Assembly: GCA_029548025.1 (NCBI GenBank)
Contig: JAKPOE010000368.1
Coordinates: 1 to 21,746 of the forward strand
Source of the DNA: Spirochaetota bacterium
GTDB lineage: Bacteria; Spirochaetota; UBA4802; UB4802
DNA: 21,746 nt
Direction of reading: 5' to 3'
Positions 1 through 6,148 of the stretch are shown piece after piece. The notes beneath the pieces were generated by a model. It was not told where the DNA came from, did no database searches, and worked only from the letters and a program-made list of their open reading frames with translations. A program made the translations under genes and the position numbers. Every line of letters begins with the position of its first letter. The first letter of the stretch is position 1.

Positions 1-1
1 A

Positions 2-97
2 AAAGAAGGTGGAACGGGACACACAATGAAGGTTTGTGAACAAAACAACATTCCAATTATTGACCAAAAAATATGGTTCAAATGGTTGACAGAATAG
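2..97 (+). CDS. SLOG/DprA-like Rossmann protein, C-terminal fragment (cut by window edge)
   Basis: The window opens inside a gene; about 31 codons remain before a TAG at 95-97. The visible peptide contains GGTGHTMKVCEQNNIPIID and then a tryptophan-rich end. This closely matches the C-terminus of the complete protein at 2620-3213 (GGTGHTIRVCKNMNIPVIF), so the two are homologues. The glycine-rich GGTGHT turn followed by a strand-helix element fits a nucleotide-binding Rossmann fold of the SLOG/LOG/DprA superfamily. That family call is inferred from fold-like motifs, not from a profile match. Two members of one family among unrelated genes fits an integron cassette array, where related cassettes recur. 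Confidence 0.6.
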   Translation, partial: KEGGTGHTMKVCEQNNIPIIDQKIWFKWLTE

Positions 98-101
98 AGC
101 A

Positions 102-254
102 TTGTACCGCTCACACGGTTTTTGCCTCCGGCAGGATGATCCCGATTATCCCTTTGGTCGAACGAGACATGTTGAAGGCGGTCTTAATAATTCAGCGAAT
201 GAAGTTACAAACTTTGCTGATAAAACCATAAAGAGAACTCAAGGTTCAATATAG
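102..254 (+). CDS. possible 50-residue ORF of unknown function
   Basis: An open frame runs from a TTG at 102 to TAG at 252-254, five bases after the stop of the preceding fragment. The peptide contains LRQDDPDYPFGRTRHVEGG and then an asparagine/lysine-rich helix-like end. Its composition looks protein-like, unlike a random AT-rich frame. I do not recognise it. It has no ATG and no clear ribosome binding site; it could be translationally coupled to the gene before it, or be the remnant of a larger protein. The call rests only on amino-acid composition. Confidence 0.25.
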   Translation: MYRSHGFCLRQDDPDYPFGRTRHVEGGLNNSANEVTNFADKTIKRTQGSI

Positions 255-613
255 GTATTTACTAAAAATTGCATTTTTTCTTGACAAGCATTCCGTAATG
301 AACATAGCATAGTGTACAAATTTCACTATTATGGAGTTTTCAGGAAAACTACACTATTACCAATAAATATCATGGATGCAGAAATTAAAATCCAAGATGG
401 CAAATCAGATATGATTAAACTCTTTAAAACAAAATGCGATTAATGAAGATTATCAAGAAGGAATACTTCTGCCAATTCAGGCAGTATCTGGAGAGAGGAA
501 GCGCTTCGTTTATGAGCAATTTATATGCCATTGGCTCGCTTAAATTTTTCGCCGCCGTCCATGGCGGCTTTTAAATTATTATTATAAAATGTAATATTAT
601 TTTATAAATATTT
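255..613. other. gene-poor stretch with hairpins and decayed ORF pieces
   Basis: No convincing intact gene lies here. An inverted repeat pairs ATAGTGTA (309-316) with TACACTAT (350-357); within it GTTTTC (336-341) pairs with GAAAAC (344-349). A short ATG frame starts at 372 and stops after 23 codons. A second open frame (415-543) overlaps it and encodes a peptide ending SGERKRFVYEQFICHWLA. The two could be halves of one frameshifted cassette gene. A terminator-like hairpin follows at 551-568. I see no sequence with clear attC ends. Confidence 0.4.
551..572 (+). terminator. rho-independent terminator-like hairpin
   Basis: GCCGCC (551-556) pairs with GGCGGC (563-568) around a six-base loop and is followed by TTTTAAATT. 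It precedes the ribosome binding site of the 628 gene and would separate that gene from upstream transcription. Confidence 0.55.
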
Positions 614-627
614 AAGGAGGAGATATC

Positions 628-1137
628 GTGAGTAAATTTGAGTCAAGATATTACACACAAATTTCAGGGGAATTTTTTGTTGCTGGTGAATTATTTCGGC
701 AAGGATTTTTTGCTAATGTATCTTTTGGAAATGCAAAATCATTTGATATAATTGTATTTTCAAAAAATGAAAATAAATTTGCAAAAATTGAGGTTAAATC
801 ATCAAGCGATCCATACTTCACGAGGAAATCAAAACCTGTCTATAAAGATGATCATAAATTTCATTTTAATATTGAATCTTTAGAAAAAGAAATGAAAACG
901 GAAATAAAAAATAAATTTTATGTTTTTGTCGTTCTGAACACAAAAAATCGTAAACCTGATTTTTTTATCTTTCCCTCAAGAGAAATATGGAATATAATGA
1001 AAACAAAAATCAATAAATGTAAAAAAGATAACAAAAAAGTTTCAGGTCGATGGGATATAAAATTATCTGAAATATATAAAAACAAGGAAAATGAGAAAAA
1101 AGATAATTGGGAATGTTTAATAAAATATTTTGAATAG
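628..1137 (+). CDS. PD-(D/E)XK nuclease-like protein (cassette gene)
   Basis: A 169-residue protein with a GTG start; AAGGAGG at 614-620 sits seven bases upstream and fixes that start. The N-terminal third has the order expected for a PD-(D/E)XK nuclease fold: a helix with E15 and E21 (GEFFVAGEL), a strand carrying D40 (SFDIIV), and a strand with E55-V-K57 (KIEVKSS). The C-terminal half is lysine-rich with a hydrophobic strand (YVFVVLN). Known members of this superfamily include restriction, repair and homing-type nucleases; the target here cannot be read. It is AT-rich and surrounded by unrelated small + strand genes, consistent with a cassette. Nuclease activity is inferred from motif spacing only. 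Confidence 0.65.
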   Translation: MSKFESRYYTQISGEFFVAGELFRQGFFANVSFGNAKSFDIIVFSKNENKFAKIEVKSSSDPYFTRKSKPVYKDDHKFHFNIESLEKEMKTEIKNKFYVFVVLNTKNRKPDFFIFPSREIWNIMKTKINKCKKDNKKVSGRWDIKLSEIYKNKENEKKDNWECLIKYFE

Positions 1138-1218
1138 AAGAAGGTACCTAATAATGTAGCCTTGATTGAAAGAAAAATATTCTTTGATTTATAAATTATT
1201 ATTAGTTAGGAGGTTCAA

Positions 1219-1500
1219 ATGGCTAAAATATTTGTTACAGATAGAGAACACAAGGCAGATGTGTGTTGTTATGAAGTTGATCATGATCATCAAGCTGATT
1301 TATTATATTTTATCGTAGATCATGAACATCAAGCAAAAGGCGATGAAAAATGGTTTTTCGTAGATCGCGAGCATAAAGCCAGTTGTAAAATATTTTGGGT
1401 TGATCGTGAACATCAAGCTGATCTTAAAGTTTTTAAAGTTAGGCACGCGCATCAAGCAAAATGGAAAAAAAGTCGTAAATTAAGAAATCAGCTAAGTTAA
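1219..1500 (+). CDS. six-repeat DUF6150 / 7(1) septoil-knot-like protein
   Basis: A 93-residue protein with TAGGAGG at 1206-1212 as ribosome binding site. It is built almost wholly of six tandem units of about 12-16 residues, each a short hydrophobic strand followed by [DR]xxH[KQ]A: DREHKA, DHDHQA, DHEHQA, DREHKA, DREHQA, RHAHQA. The strand-turn-QAD pattern and the length match my memory of the DUF6150 family, described as a 7(1) 'septoil knot' fold. Biochemical role unknown. Odd here: every turn carries a histidine, whereas the form I recall has serine or glutamate there (for example YKSQAD). A lysine/arginine-rich tail follows the last repeat. Confidence 0.6.
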   Translation: MAKIFVTDREHKADVCCYEVDHDHQADLLYFIVDHEHQAKGDEKWFFVDREHKASCKIFWVDREHQADLKVFKVRHAHQAKWKKSRKLRNQLS

Positions 1501-1933
1501 AGTAGTATACATGTAATAAGTATTTACAATACTATAGTTGGAACACAGCCTTCGCCCGTCCAGCCACTCCCCTCCTCGGCGCGAGGTTTCGCACCTGCGG
1601 TCGCTCGGCCTCCGCGCCCAAGATATGAAATCGGGCGCTCCGGCACATTTTCACCTCCGCTGCGCTACGGCAAAACGTCGGCTGTGCTGGTAACGATGTA
1701 CAAAATCTCACATTCTCCCTTTTGCACATCAGCCGGCGGGTTAAAGCCCTTGATTTGAGGGGCTTTATCCACTTCGCATATCTTCGTGTTGACGGTTACG
1801 CTTCGCTTCACTAAAAGTGAGCAAGCTCACTTTCGTCAACTCGTCGCTTGTTTATGAAATTTTCCGCACTTACTTTTTCCATAAAATCCAAAATTATATT
1901 TGAAAAATCTTAAAATCGTATTACATTGTATAC
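1501..1933. other. GC-rich, palindrome-rich intercassette spacer
   Basis: No gene is supported. The stretch is far richer in G+C than the flanking genes. GTT-x4-CACAGCC (1537-1550) pairs with GGCTGTG-x5-AAC (1680-1694), forming a long imperfect stem. AAAGCCC (1743-1749) pairs with GGGCTTT (1760-1766). AAAGTGAGC (1814-1822) pairs with GCTCACTTT (1825-1833), and just outside it GTTGACG (1788-1794) pairs with CGTCAAC (1834-1840). The position, 3' of a small gene, is where a cassette recombination site is expected, but the ends do not match the RYYYAAC...GTTRRRY rule, so I do not call an attC. A reverse-strand open frame at 1532-1729 is an artefact of the G+C content. Confidence 0.45.
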
Positions 1934-2203
1934 ATGGTATATTATGAAAAATCAGTTCAAAAAGCTATCCAGAAAGGCGACATTCCGAAAAGCACTATCG
2001 AATTATTTCATAATGCTTTTTTGTCTCTCGATTTAACAAAAGATCTGAATTTATTTGATATTAAAAAAATTAAAGGGAATTATAAACGTACTTATTTCAG
2101 ACTTCGCAAAGGTAAATTCAGAGCAATATTCTATATGGATAATAACGACTTTTATGTTATCTATATTGGAAAACGTGAGGAGGTGTATGACCTATGGGAG
2201 TAA
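1934..2203 (+). CDS. RelE/ParE-superfamily toxin
   Basis: An 89-residue basic protein. The core pattern fits the RelE/ParE fold: helical N-terminus, then strands with DIKKIKGNYKRTYFRLRKG, FRAIFYM and FYVIYIGKREEVYD. The 'lead strand, arginine-rich strand, final YIGKRxxVY' ending is typical. RelE-type members cut mRNA at the ribosome and ParE-type members poison gyrase; the sequence does not decide which. No strong ribosome binding site precedes the ATG. The gene overlaps the next by 10 bases, in toxin-then-antitoxin order (as in HigBA-like modules). Toxin-antitoxin pairs are common cargo that stabilises large cassette arrays. Confidence 0.75.
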   Translation: MVYYEKSVQKAIQKGDIPKSTIELFHNAFLSLDLTKDLNLFDIKKIKGNYKRTYFRLRKGKFRAIFYMDNNDFYVIYIGKREEVYDLWE

Positions 2204-2406
2204 CTTCTGTTAGATTTAATGAAAAAGAAGAAAAAGTATTGAAAATACTAAAAAAATATTATAATTGTGATACTTCTACTCTTCTTAAAAAATCCTTATG
2301 GGATTTATATGAAGACATTAAGGACAAAGAAATAATTGACGACTTTGAAAAACGTGAGAAGTCTAAAAAGACGAAATTTGTTCAAATACATGATTTGCTT
2401 TCGTAG
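2194..2406 (+). CDS. ribbon-helix-helix antitoxin of the 1934 toxin
   Basis: A 70-residue protein whose ATG lies within the toxin gene's last codons; GAGGAGG about 2176-2182 serves as ribosome binding site. The N-terminus (VTSVRFNEKEEKVLKILKKY) is a strand plus helix of the ribbon-helix-helix kind (RelB/DUF6290-like), expected to dimerise and bind the operon promoter. The charged C-terminal half (KDKEIIDDFEKREKSKK) would wrap the toxin. Coupled translation and overlap support a single module. Family assignment is from pattern only. Confidence 0.7.
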   Translation: MGVTSVRFNEKEEKVLKILKKYYNCDTSTLLKKSLWDLYEDIKDKEIIDDFEKREKSKKTKFVQIHDLLS

Positions 2407-2433
2407 CTAGCAGAAAACTGCGAAGAACTAAGC

Positions 2434-2516
2434 ATACCCGCTTCGTCGCTGCGCTTCTCGGGCTTCGCCACATTGGTTTTCGCTACGCTACGGCCAATGT
2501 CACATAGCCCGGGTAC
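2434..2516. repeat. nested GC-rich palindrome after the toxin-antitoxin cassette
   Basis: ACCCG (2436-2440) pairs with CGGGT (2510-2514), GGCT (2461-2464) with AGCC (2506-2509), and ACATTGG (2470-2476) with CCAATGT (2494-2500), giving a nested imperfect stem about 80 bases long. It begins just after the antitoxin stop, where a cassette attC is expected. The outer ends lack RYYYAAC/GTTRRRY, so it is either a degenerate or unusual attC or an unrelated folded spacer. A second hairpin lies downstream: CACGGCATT near 2537 pairs with AATGCTGTG near 2563. Confidence 0.35.
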
Positions 2517-2619
2517 GATATGTGCCATAGCCAGCACGGCATTTCAGGGCACCTGGTGTTAATGCTGTGTATAATTTTATAGAGCGATTTAACATCTTAA
2601 AATAGGATTTATTTAAATT

Positions 2620-3213
2620 ATGAACTATAATCAATTTAAAGAGATATTAGCTAAATATAATGATCCAGTTGTTTTAATTGAAGGGAAACGCAACATACCA
2701 AAAAATTATTATGATAAAGCCGTTAAGGTTGGCGAAAAACTTGCAAAAGATTTCCCGAGATTGATATTTCGAACTGGAAATGCATCTGGCACAGATGAAG
2801 CATTTTCATTAGGTGTTAAAAATGTTGATCCAACTCGACTTCAAATTGTTATTCCTTATAATAGCCACAAGAAAAATAAAAGAATAATTGGTGCAATATA
2901 TGTTAGTCCTGAATCCTTAAGTGATGTTGCTGAAAAGGAAATAATCAACCAAACTATAAAAGATACGCCGAAATATAAAAGTTTAATTGAAAATATGAAC
3001 AAAAATGCATCATTAACCGCAAAAGCAAAGTATTTAATTCGTGATACGATGAAGGTATGTAAATATACAGAGCTATTTGACTCACCTGTGGCAGCATTAT
3101 TTTATGTTGATTTAAGTAATATTGAATCTGGTGGTACTGGGCATACAATTCGAGTATGCAAAAATATGAATATCCCTGTAATATTTCAAGATTCATGGGA
3201 GAATTGGATTTAA
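2620..3213 (+). CDS. SLOG/DprA-like Rossmann-fold protein (cassette gene)
   Basis: A 197-residue protein, full-length relative of the fragment at 2-97. It opens with a helix and VVLIEGKRNIP, then a strand-loop FRTGNASGTDEAFSLGV that resembles the glycine-rich nucleotide-binding loop and acidic residues of SLOG/LOG/DprA-like domains. The C-terminus has VAALFYVDLSN and then GGTGHTIRVC, a second glycine turn facing the first in such folds. SLOG proteins bind nucleotides or nucleotide-derived signals and often occur in conflict systems; function here is unknown. The ribosome binding site is weak (AGGA near 2604). The attC at 3302-3418 follows, marking this as a cassette. Confidence 0.6.
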   Translation: MNYNQFKEILAKYNDPVVLIEGKRNIPKNYYDKAVKVGEKLAKDFPRLIFRTGNASGTDEAFSLGVKNVDPTRLQIVIPYNSHKKNKRIIGAIYVSPESLSDVAEKEIINQTIKDTPKYKSLIENMNKNASLTAKAKYLIRDTMKVCKYTELFDSPVAALFYVDLSNIESGGTGHTIRVCKNMNIPVIFQDSWENWI

Positions 3214-3301
3214 CTTGTGTAGGTATTGACTTTTAGTAATAGGAATTATTCACAATCGGCTTCTTTTGTGGGTAATGTTTTGCTAAAAGGCTGGTTGCGG
3301 C

Positions 3302-3418
3302 ACATAACAGCGCATAAAAGCTGCGCGCGGCCTCTGGCCGTGTTCGAATTCCGCCGGCGAAGCCGGCTTCACCACATCGCACTGTCATGCGACGTCATTT
3401 ATGCGCGAAACGTTAGGC
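3302..3418 (+). other. integron attC recombination site
   Basis: The layout matches attC. The left end has ACATAAC (R''-like, 3302-3308) followed by GCGCATAAA (L'', 3310-3318). The right end has TTTATGCGC (L', 3398-3406) and GTTAGGC (R', 3412-3418). L'' and L' are perfect 9-base complements, the GTT cleavage triplet is intact, and a G+C-rich imperfectly paired interior lies between (for example GGCC-tct-GGCC and GCCGG-cgaa-GCCGG-type pairs). The site follows one gene and stands 25 bases before the next start. Orientation puts the integrase to the left. Confidence 0.8.
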
Positions 3419-3443
3419 GAAATTACGGTAATTAGGTGATAAA

Positions 3444-4490
3444 ATGTGTGAACTATTAGGGTTATCATTCAATCAGCCCGTCAAAATGAATCTATCCTTT
3501 AGAGGATTTCGTCGTAGAGGAAAAGAGAATCCAGATGGATGGGGATTAGCTTTTTATCCAGATGGATCTGTACAAATCATTAAAGAACCAATAAGTGCAG
3601 ATAGGAGCACCTTATCTAAATTTATAATGGGCTATCCAGGAATTAAATCTAAAATATATATTGCTCATGTAAGATTTGCAAGTGTTTCATCAATAACTTA
3701 CAAAAATACACATCCTTTCCAAAGGGAGTTAAATGGTAGAGAATTTGTATTTGCACATAATGGCACATTGGATGATTATAAAGGGTTAGATTTAGGGAGA
3801 TTTAAACCTGTAGGTGGAACAGATTCGGAATGGGCATTTTGCCATATTCTCAAGTCTATTGAAGAGAGAAATATAATTCAATGGGAAGAAGAGCATTTCA
3901 GATGGTTATGGAATCAACTAGGGAAAATTAACACTTACGGTAAATTCAACTGTCTTTTTTCTGATGGAGAATATCTGTTCTGCTACTTTGATAAAAATGG
4001 TTACAATGGTCTTTGTTTAGTTCATCGAGTAGCTCCATTTGATAGGGTTTACTTAATAGATGAAGATTTCGAGATTAATCTTGCAGAAGAGAAAGACCCA
4101 TCGCAAAAAGGTTTTATTGTGGCGACAAAACCCCTAACCAATGAGCGATGGGAGAATTTTTCACCAGGAGAACTTATCGTTTTCAAAAATGGTAATATAA
4201 TTTTCTCAAGTTCTGGCCGAAACACAGAACAGTTCTCAAGTCCGCTAAATGAGAATGAAATAAACATCTTACGAACCATCAGGCATAGTCCTCATCGGTT
4301 AAGTCTGAAAGCAATATGTGAATATCTAGGTTTGTCTTGTGAGGAAATTAAACCTCAAGTTCATTCATTGCTTTGTAAAGGGTTTATAAAACAAGATAGT
4401 CGAGATAGAGTTAAATGGGATGATAATGACGCAACATTTTATACAGAATCTTCCCAAAGAGCAGAAATAGACAGCCTAATTGGAGAATGA
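3444..4490 (+). CDS. class II glutamine amidotransferase (YafJ-like) with C-terminal winged-helix-like domain
   Basis: A 348-residue protein. It begins MCELLG, so removal of Met exposes Cys2, the N-terminal nucleophile of Ntn-type class II amidotransferases. Further family marks are ENPDGWGLAFY, IAHVRFASVSS, NTHPFQRELNGREFVFAHNGTL and GGTDSEWAF. These place it with YafJ/GATase_4 proteins that hydrolyse glutamine or a related amide. The family is usually about 250 residues; this one has about 80 more, where residues ~275-325 (ILRTIRHSPHRLSLKAICEY and on to LLCKGFIKQD) look like a winged helix. TAGGTGAT at about 3433-3440 is the ribosome binding site. It starts 25 bases after the attC and is followed by a degenerate one, so it is a single-gene cassette. 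The acceptor substrate is unknown. Confidence 0.85.
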   Translation: MCELLGLSFNQPVKMNLSFRGFRRRGKENPDGWGLAFYPDGSVQIIKEPISADRSTLSKFIMGYPGIKSKIYIAHVRFASVSSITYKNTHPFQRELNGREFVFAHNGTLDDYKGLDLGRFKPVGGTDSEWAFCHILKSIEERNIIQWEEEHFRWLWNQLGKINTYGKFNCLFSDGEYLFCYFDKNGYNGLCLVHRVAPFDRVYLIDEDFEINLAEEKDPSQKGFIVATKPLTNERWENFSPGELIVFKNGNIIFSSSGRNTEQFSSPLNENEINILRTIRHSPHRLSLKAICEYLGLSCEEIKPQVHSLLCKGFIKQDSRDRVKWDDNDATFYTESSQRAEIDSLIGE

Positions 4491-4503
4491 AAGCCGAAAC
4501 ATC

Positions 4504-4587
4504 GCCTAACAGAGCGTATCTGGCTGCGTGCCTTCGGCACTTAGACCAGCTTCTTTGCTAATCTCGTAAGTATTATATACATTAGGC
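4504..4587 (+). other. degenerate attC site
   Basis: GCCTAAC (4504-4510) is a perfect R'' (RYYYAAC). ATTAGGC (4581-4587) pairs with six of its seven bases, but the first base of the conserved GTT triplet has become A. The interior holds a GTGCC-ttc-GGCAC hairpin. L boxes are poorly matched (GTAT near 4514 against ATAC 4577-4580). The site directly follows the amidotransferase gene, as expected for a cassette boundary. It is likely impaired for recombination. Confidence 0.6.
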
Positions 4588-4615
4588 TGTTTTGCGTAAC
4601 GACCAAAAAACTTTA

Positions 4616-4641
4616 GACCGCCATCTGTGGAGGTCTTAAAA
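4616..4641 (+). terminator. terminator-like hairpin before the last cassette gene
   Basis: GACC-G-CCA (4616-4623) pairs with TGG-A-GGTC (4628-4635) with one internal mismatch and a TCTG loop, followed by TTAAAA. The tail is weak. It could equally be a leader structure, since the next gene's ribosome binding site begins about 12 bases on. Confidence 0.3.
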
Positions 4642-4662
4642 TATTTAAGAGGAGTGAATATT

Positions 4663-5343
4663 ATGAAAGATCCGTTAAATAATTATAATTTTAATGAATT
4701 GTATAATGATTACGATTCACACTGTAAAAAGTATGATCCAAATAGTCAATATCTTGAATATTTTGATCCAAAACCAAATTCTGATAGACAGTGTTATAAT
4801 TTAATATCTAAAGAAGTAAAAGAGAAATTTGAATCTATCAAAAAAGATCCAAAACAAAATTTCCCCATTAAACTATTGATTGCGATACTCTATTGGAAAT
4901 TATATTCTCAACCAGCCGCAGTGAAAAATATATGTTATAAATTATATAATGATACTGCTCTTCAAAAAAGAACAGACGATGAATTTAATAAATATATTAA
5001 GTATTTACCATGCACAATTACAAAAAATATTGAAGAAATAATTAAACATTTAGAGAGTTTTAACAATTATAAAATTTATGGAGCAATAACAAACATGGCT
5101 CTTCCAGTAAGAACAACAATTCTTCATTTTATATATCCCAATGAAATATCTATATTTGATAAAATGGTTTTACAGGCTGTCGGTGTTAAACATAAAAATG
5201 CAAATCAAGATATTAATATATATAAAGAATACCAACAATTTGTATGGGGTCTAGCTAAAAAGTATAAAGACAAAATGTCATTGTTTTTTGAATCATCTCT
5301 CCGAGTTATTGATATGGCGTTATGGATTAATAGAGGTGATTAA
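4663..5343 (+). CDS. uncharacterised protein with HhH/glycosylase-like core (last cassette gene)
   Basis: A 226-residue protein. I chose ATG 4663 because AAGAGGAG (4648-4655) lies just upstream; an in-frame GTG at 4627 would place that site inside the gene. The C-terminal half contains ALPVRTTILHFIYPNEISIF and then DKMVLQAVGV. This resembles the pattern 'ILHF..P..fPI.D.Rv..aLG' seen in many helical proteins related to DNA-glycosylase HhH folds and found in mobile elements. The diagnostic HhH hairpin and catalytic Asp are not clear, so no activity is assigned. The rest is helical and rich in K, Y and N. It follows the degenerate attC, and no attC lies between it and the IS remnant, so it may be the final, locked-in cassette. 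Confidence 0.55.
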   Translation: MKDPLNNYNFNELYNDYDSHCKKYDPNSQYLEYFDPKPNSDRQCYNLISKEVKEKFESIKKDPKQNFPIKLLIAILYWKLYSQPAAVKNICYKLYNDTALQKRTDDEFNKYIKYLPCTITKNIEEIIKHLESFNNYKIYGAITNMALPVRTTILHFIYPNEISIFDKMVLQAVGVKHKNANQDINIYKEYQQFVWGLAKKYKDKMSLFFESSLRVIDMALWINRGD

Positions 5344-5443
5344 ATTATTATCAGTTCCGCAATCGCCGTCCAAGGCTGTTGAGTTAAAAATTTATTGAGT
5401 ATCAGATGAATCGCACAACTGCTAAGGAGCATCATTCGCTTAA

Positions 5444-5785
5444 TGTCAACAAAGATGTCGCTTTTTTTAAGCAACATTTGCCGTATTTTCCCGCAGCCAT
5501 TTCCCGTAATCTTCTTCTCTAAGGCCATTACCATCAAGCAGCAGGTTGAAGCGTTCGAGTCGGCTTGTTGACAACGGACTTTCCTGATCATCTATAGACA
5601 ATTTACCCATTTTAGTCTGGCTTTTCCAGTTATAAATTGTCTGTTCAGATATGCCCATCTCCTTCGCCACTTCAAGCACACTTCTGCTCTCCGGGGGCAG
5701 TACCTTGCGTAATACCGATTCCTTGATCCTTCTTGTGTATTTCATATCCGTCTCCTAAATATTTTAGGCGACATCTATGTTAACA
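5444..5785. mobile_element. 342-bp internally deleted insertion sequence (IS3-like MITE)
   Basis: The left end TGTCAACAAAGATGTCGC (5444-5461) and the right end GCGACATCTATGTTAACA (5768-5785) are inverted repeats matching at 16 of 18 positions, in TG...CA form as in IS3-type elements. Between them is only the first ~90 codons of a transposase orfA on the minus strand. An intact IS of this sort would be over 1 kb, so the interior and orfB have been lost while both ends remain. No target-site duplication is obvious (flanks TAA and CAG). It sits at the border between the cassette array and chromosome. Confidence 0.75.
5467..5745 (-). pseudogene. truncated IS transposase orfA (helix-turn-helix)
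   Basis: A 92-codon frame starting MKYTRRIKESVLRKVLPPES. Residues ~20-45 (SVLEVAKEMGISEQTIYNWK) form the helix-turn-helix that lets IS3-type OrfA bind the element's ends. The protein stops soon after residues GKWLREN, where relatives continue, and the stop falls at the left inverted repeat, so the 3' part is deleted. A ribosome binding site (AGGAGACGG on the minus strand) precedes the ATG. CCTAAA...TTTAGG just upstream forms a small hairpin. There is no catalytic DDE domain, so it cannot transpose itself, although it might bind or be mobilised by a full copy elsewhere. Confidence 0.75.
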
Positions 5786-5855
5786 CAGGGTGAGAGCTTG
5801 TATTTGATAAGTTCTGGATTGTGCACGATAAGACTTCTTTTGATCCCATAGGTCT

Positions 5856-5866
5856 GTAACTATCGC
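5856..5866 (+). repeat. dispersed motif GTAACTATCGC (exact copy, intergenic)
   Basis: Exact copy in the non-coding stretch right of the IS remnant. A second copy with one change lies at 5923-5933 (ATAACTATCGC). Confidence 0.8.
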
Positions 5867-5926
5867 ACAAAAAATGTTGTTATAAGCATTGCCTTGTTTG
5901 TGCTGGATACATTTGTTTACCAATAA

Positions 5927-6139
5927 CTATCGCCCCATGTTCCTCAACTCGATGGTATATCGTATAAACTCTATACCTCGCTGTCGTCATTCAATCTTAT
6001 GGACCAGAACTACGTAGCGACGCTGGGGCCAAATCAGTATACTGACCTCGATGCTGTTCCCTACTACGTTGTCATGGAAATCGCCACCACCAACGGCGCT
6101 ACGCCTGTCGTTAACGAAGTTCGTTTCGTCTATGATTGA
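5927..6139 (+). pseudogene. C-terminal remnant of an unknown, probably secreted protein
   Basis: After a TAA at 5924-5926 this frame stays open for 70 codons to TGA 6137-6139 but has no plausible start. Its codons are more G+C-rich than the cassette genes. The peptide contains LDGISYKLYTSLSSFN, DLDAVPYYVVMEIATTNGA and ends NEVRFVYD. Alternating hydrophobic strands suggest a beta-sandwich domain of a secreted or surface protein. I cannot name it. The gene may have been cut by the IS or by the growth end of the array. Confidence 0.45.
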
Positions 6140-6148
6140 TGCTGTATC

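Noticed and set aside
1532..1729. Minus-strand ORF in the GC-rich spacer
   Set aside because: It arises from palindromic GC-rich DNA, has no ribosome site and an improbable Arg/Cys/Ala-rich product.
1788..1840. Second attC candidate after the knot-protein gene
   Set aside because: It has strong inverted repeats but the order is GTT...AAC rather than AAC...GTT at the ends, opposite to the attC rule on either strand.
3226..3435. Plus-strand ORF over the attC site
   Set aside because: The frame is open only because of the folded GC-rich attC interior; no ribosome site and no protein-like composition.
5340..5591. Minus-strand ORF over the IS left end
   Set aside because: It crosses the IS terminal repeat, overlaps the orfA remnant in another frame, and resembles no protein; it may include a small fragment of other mobile DNA, but I cannot support it.
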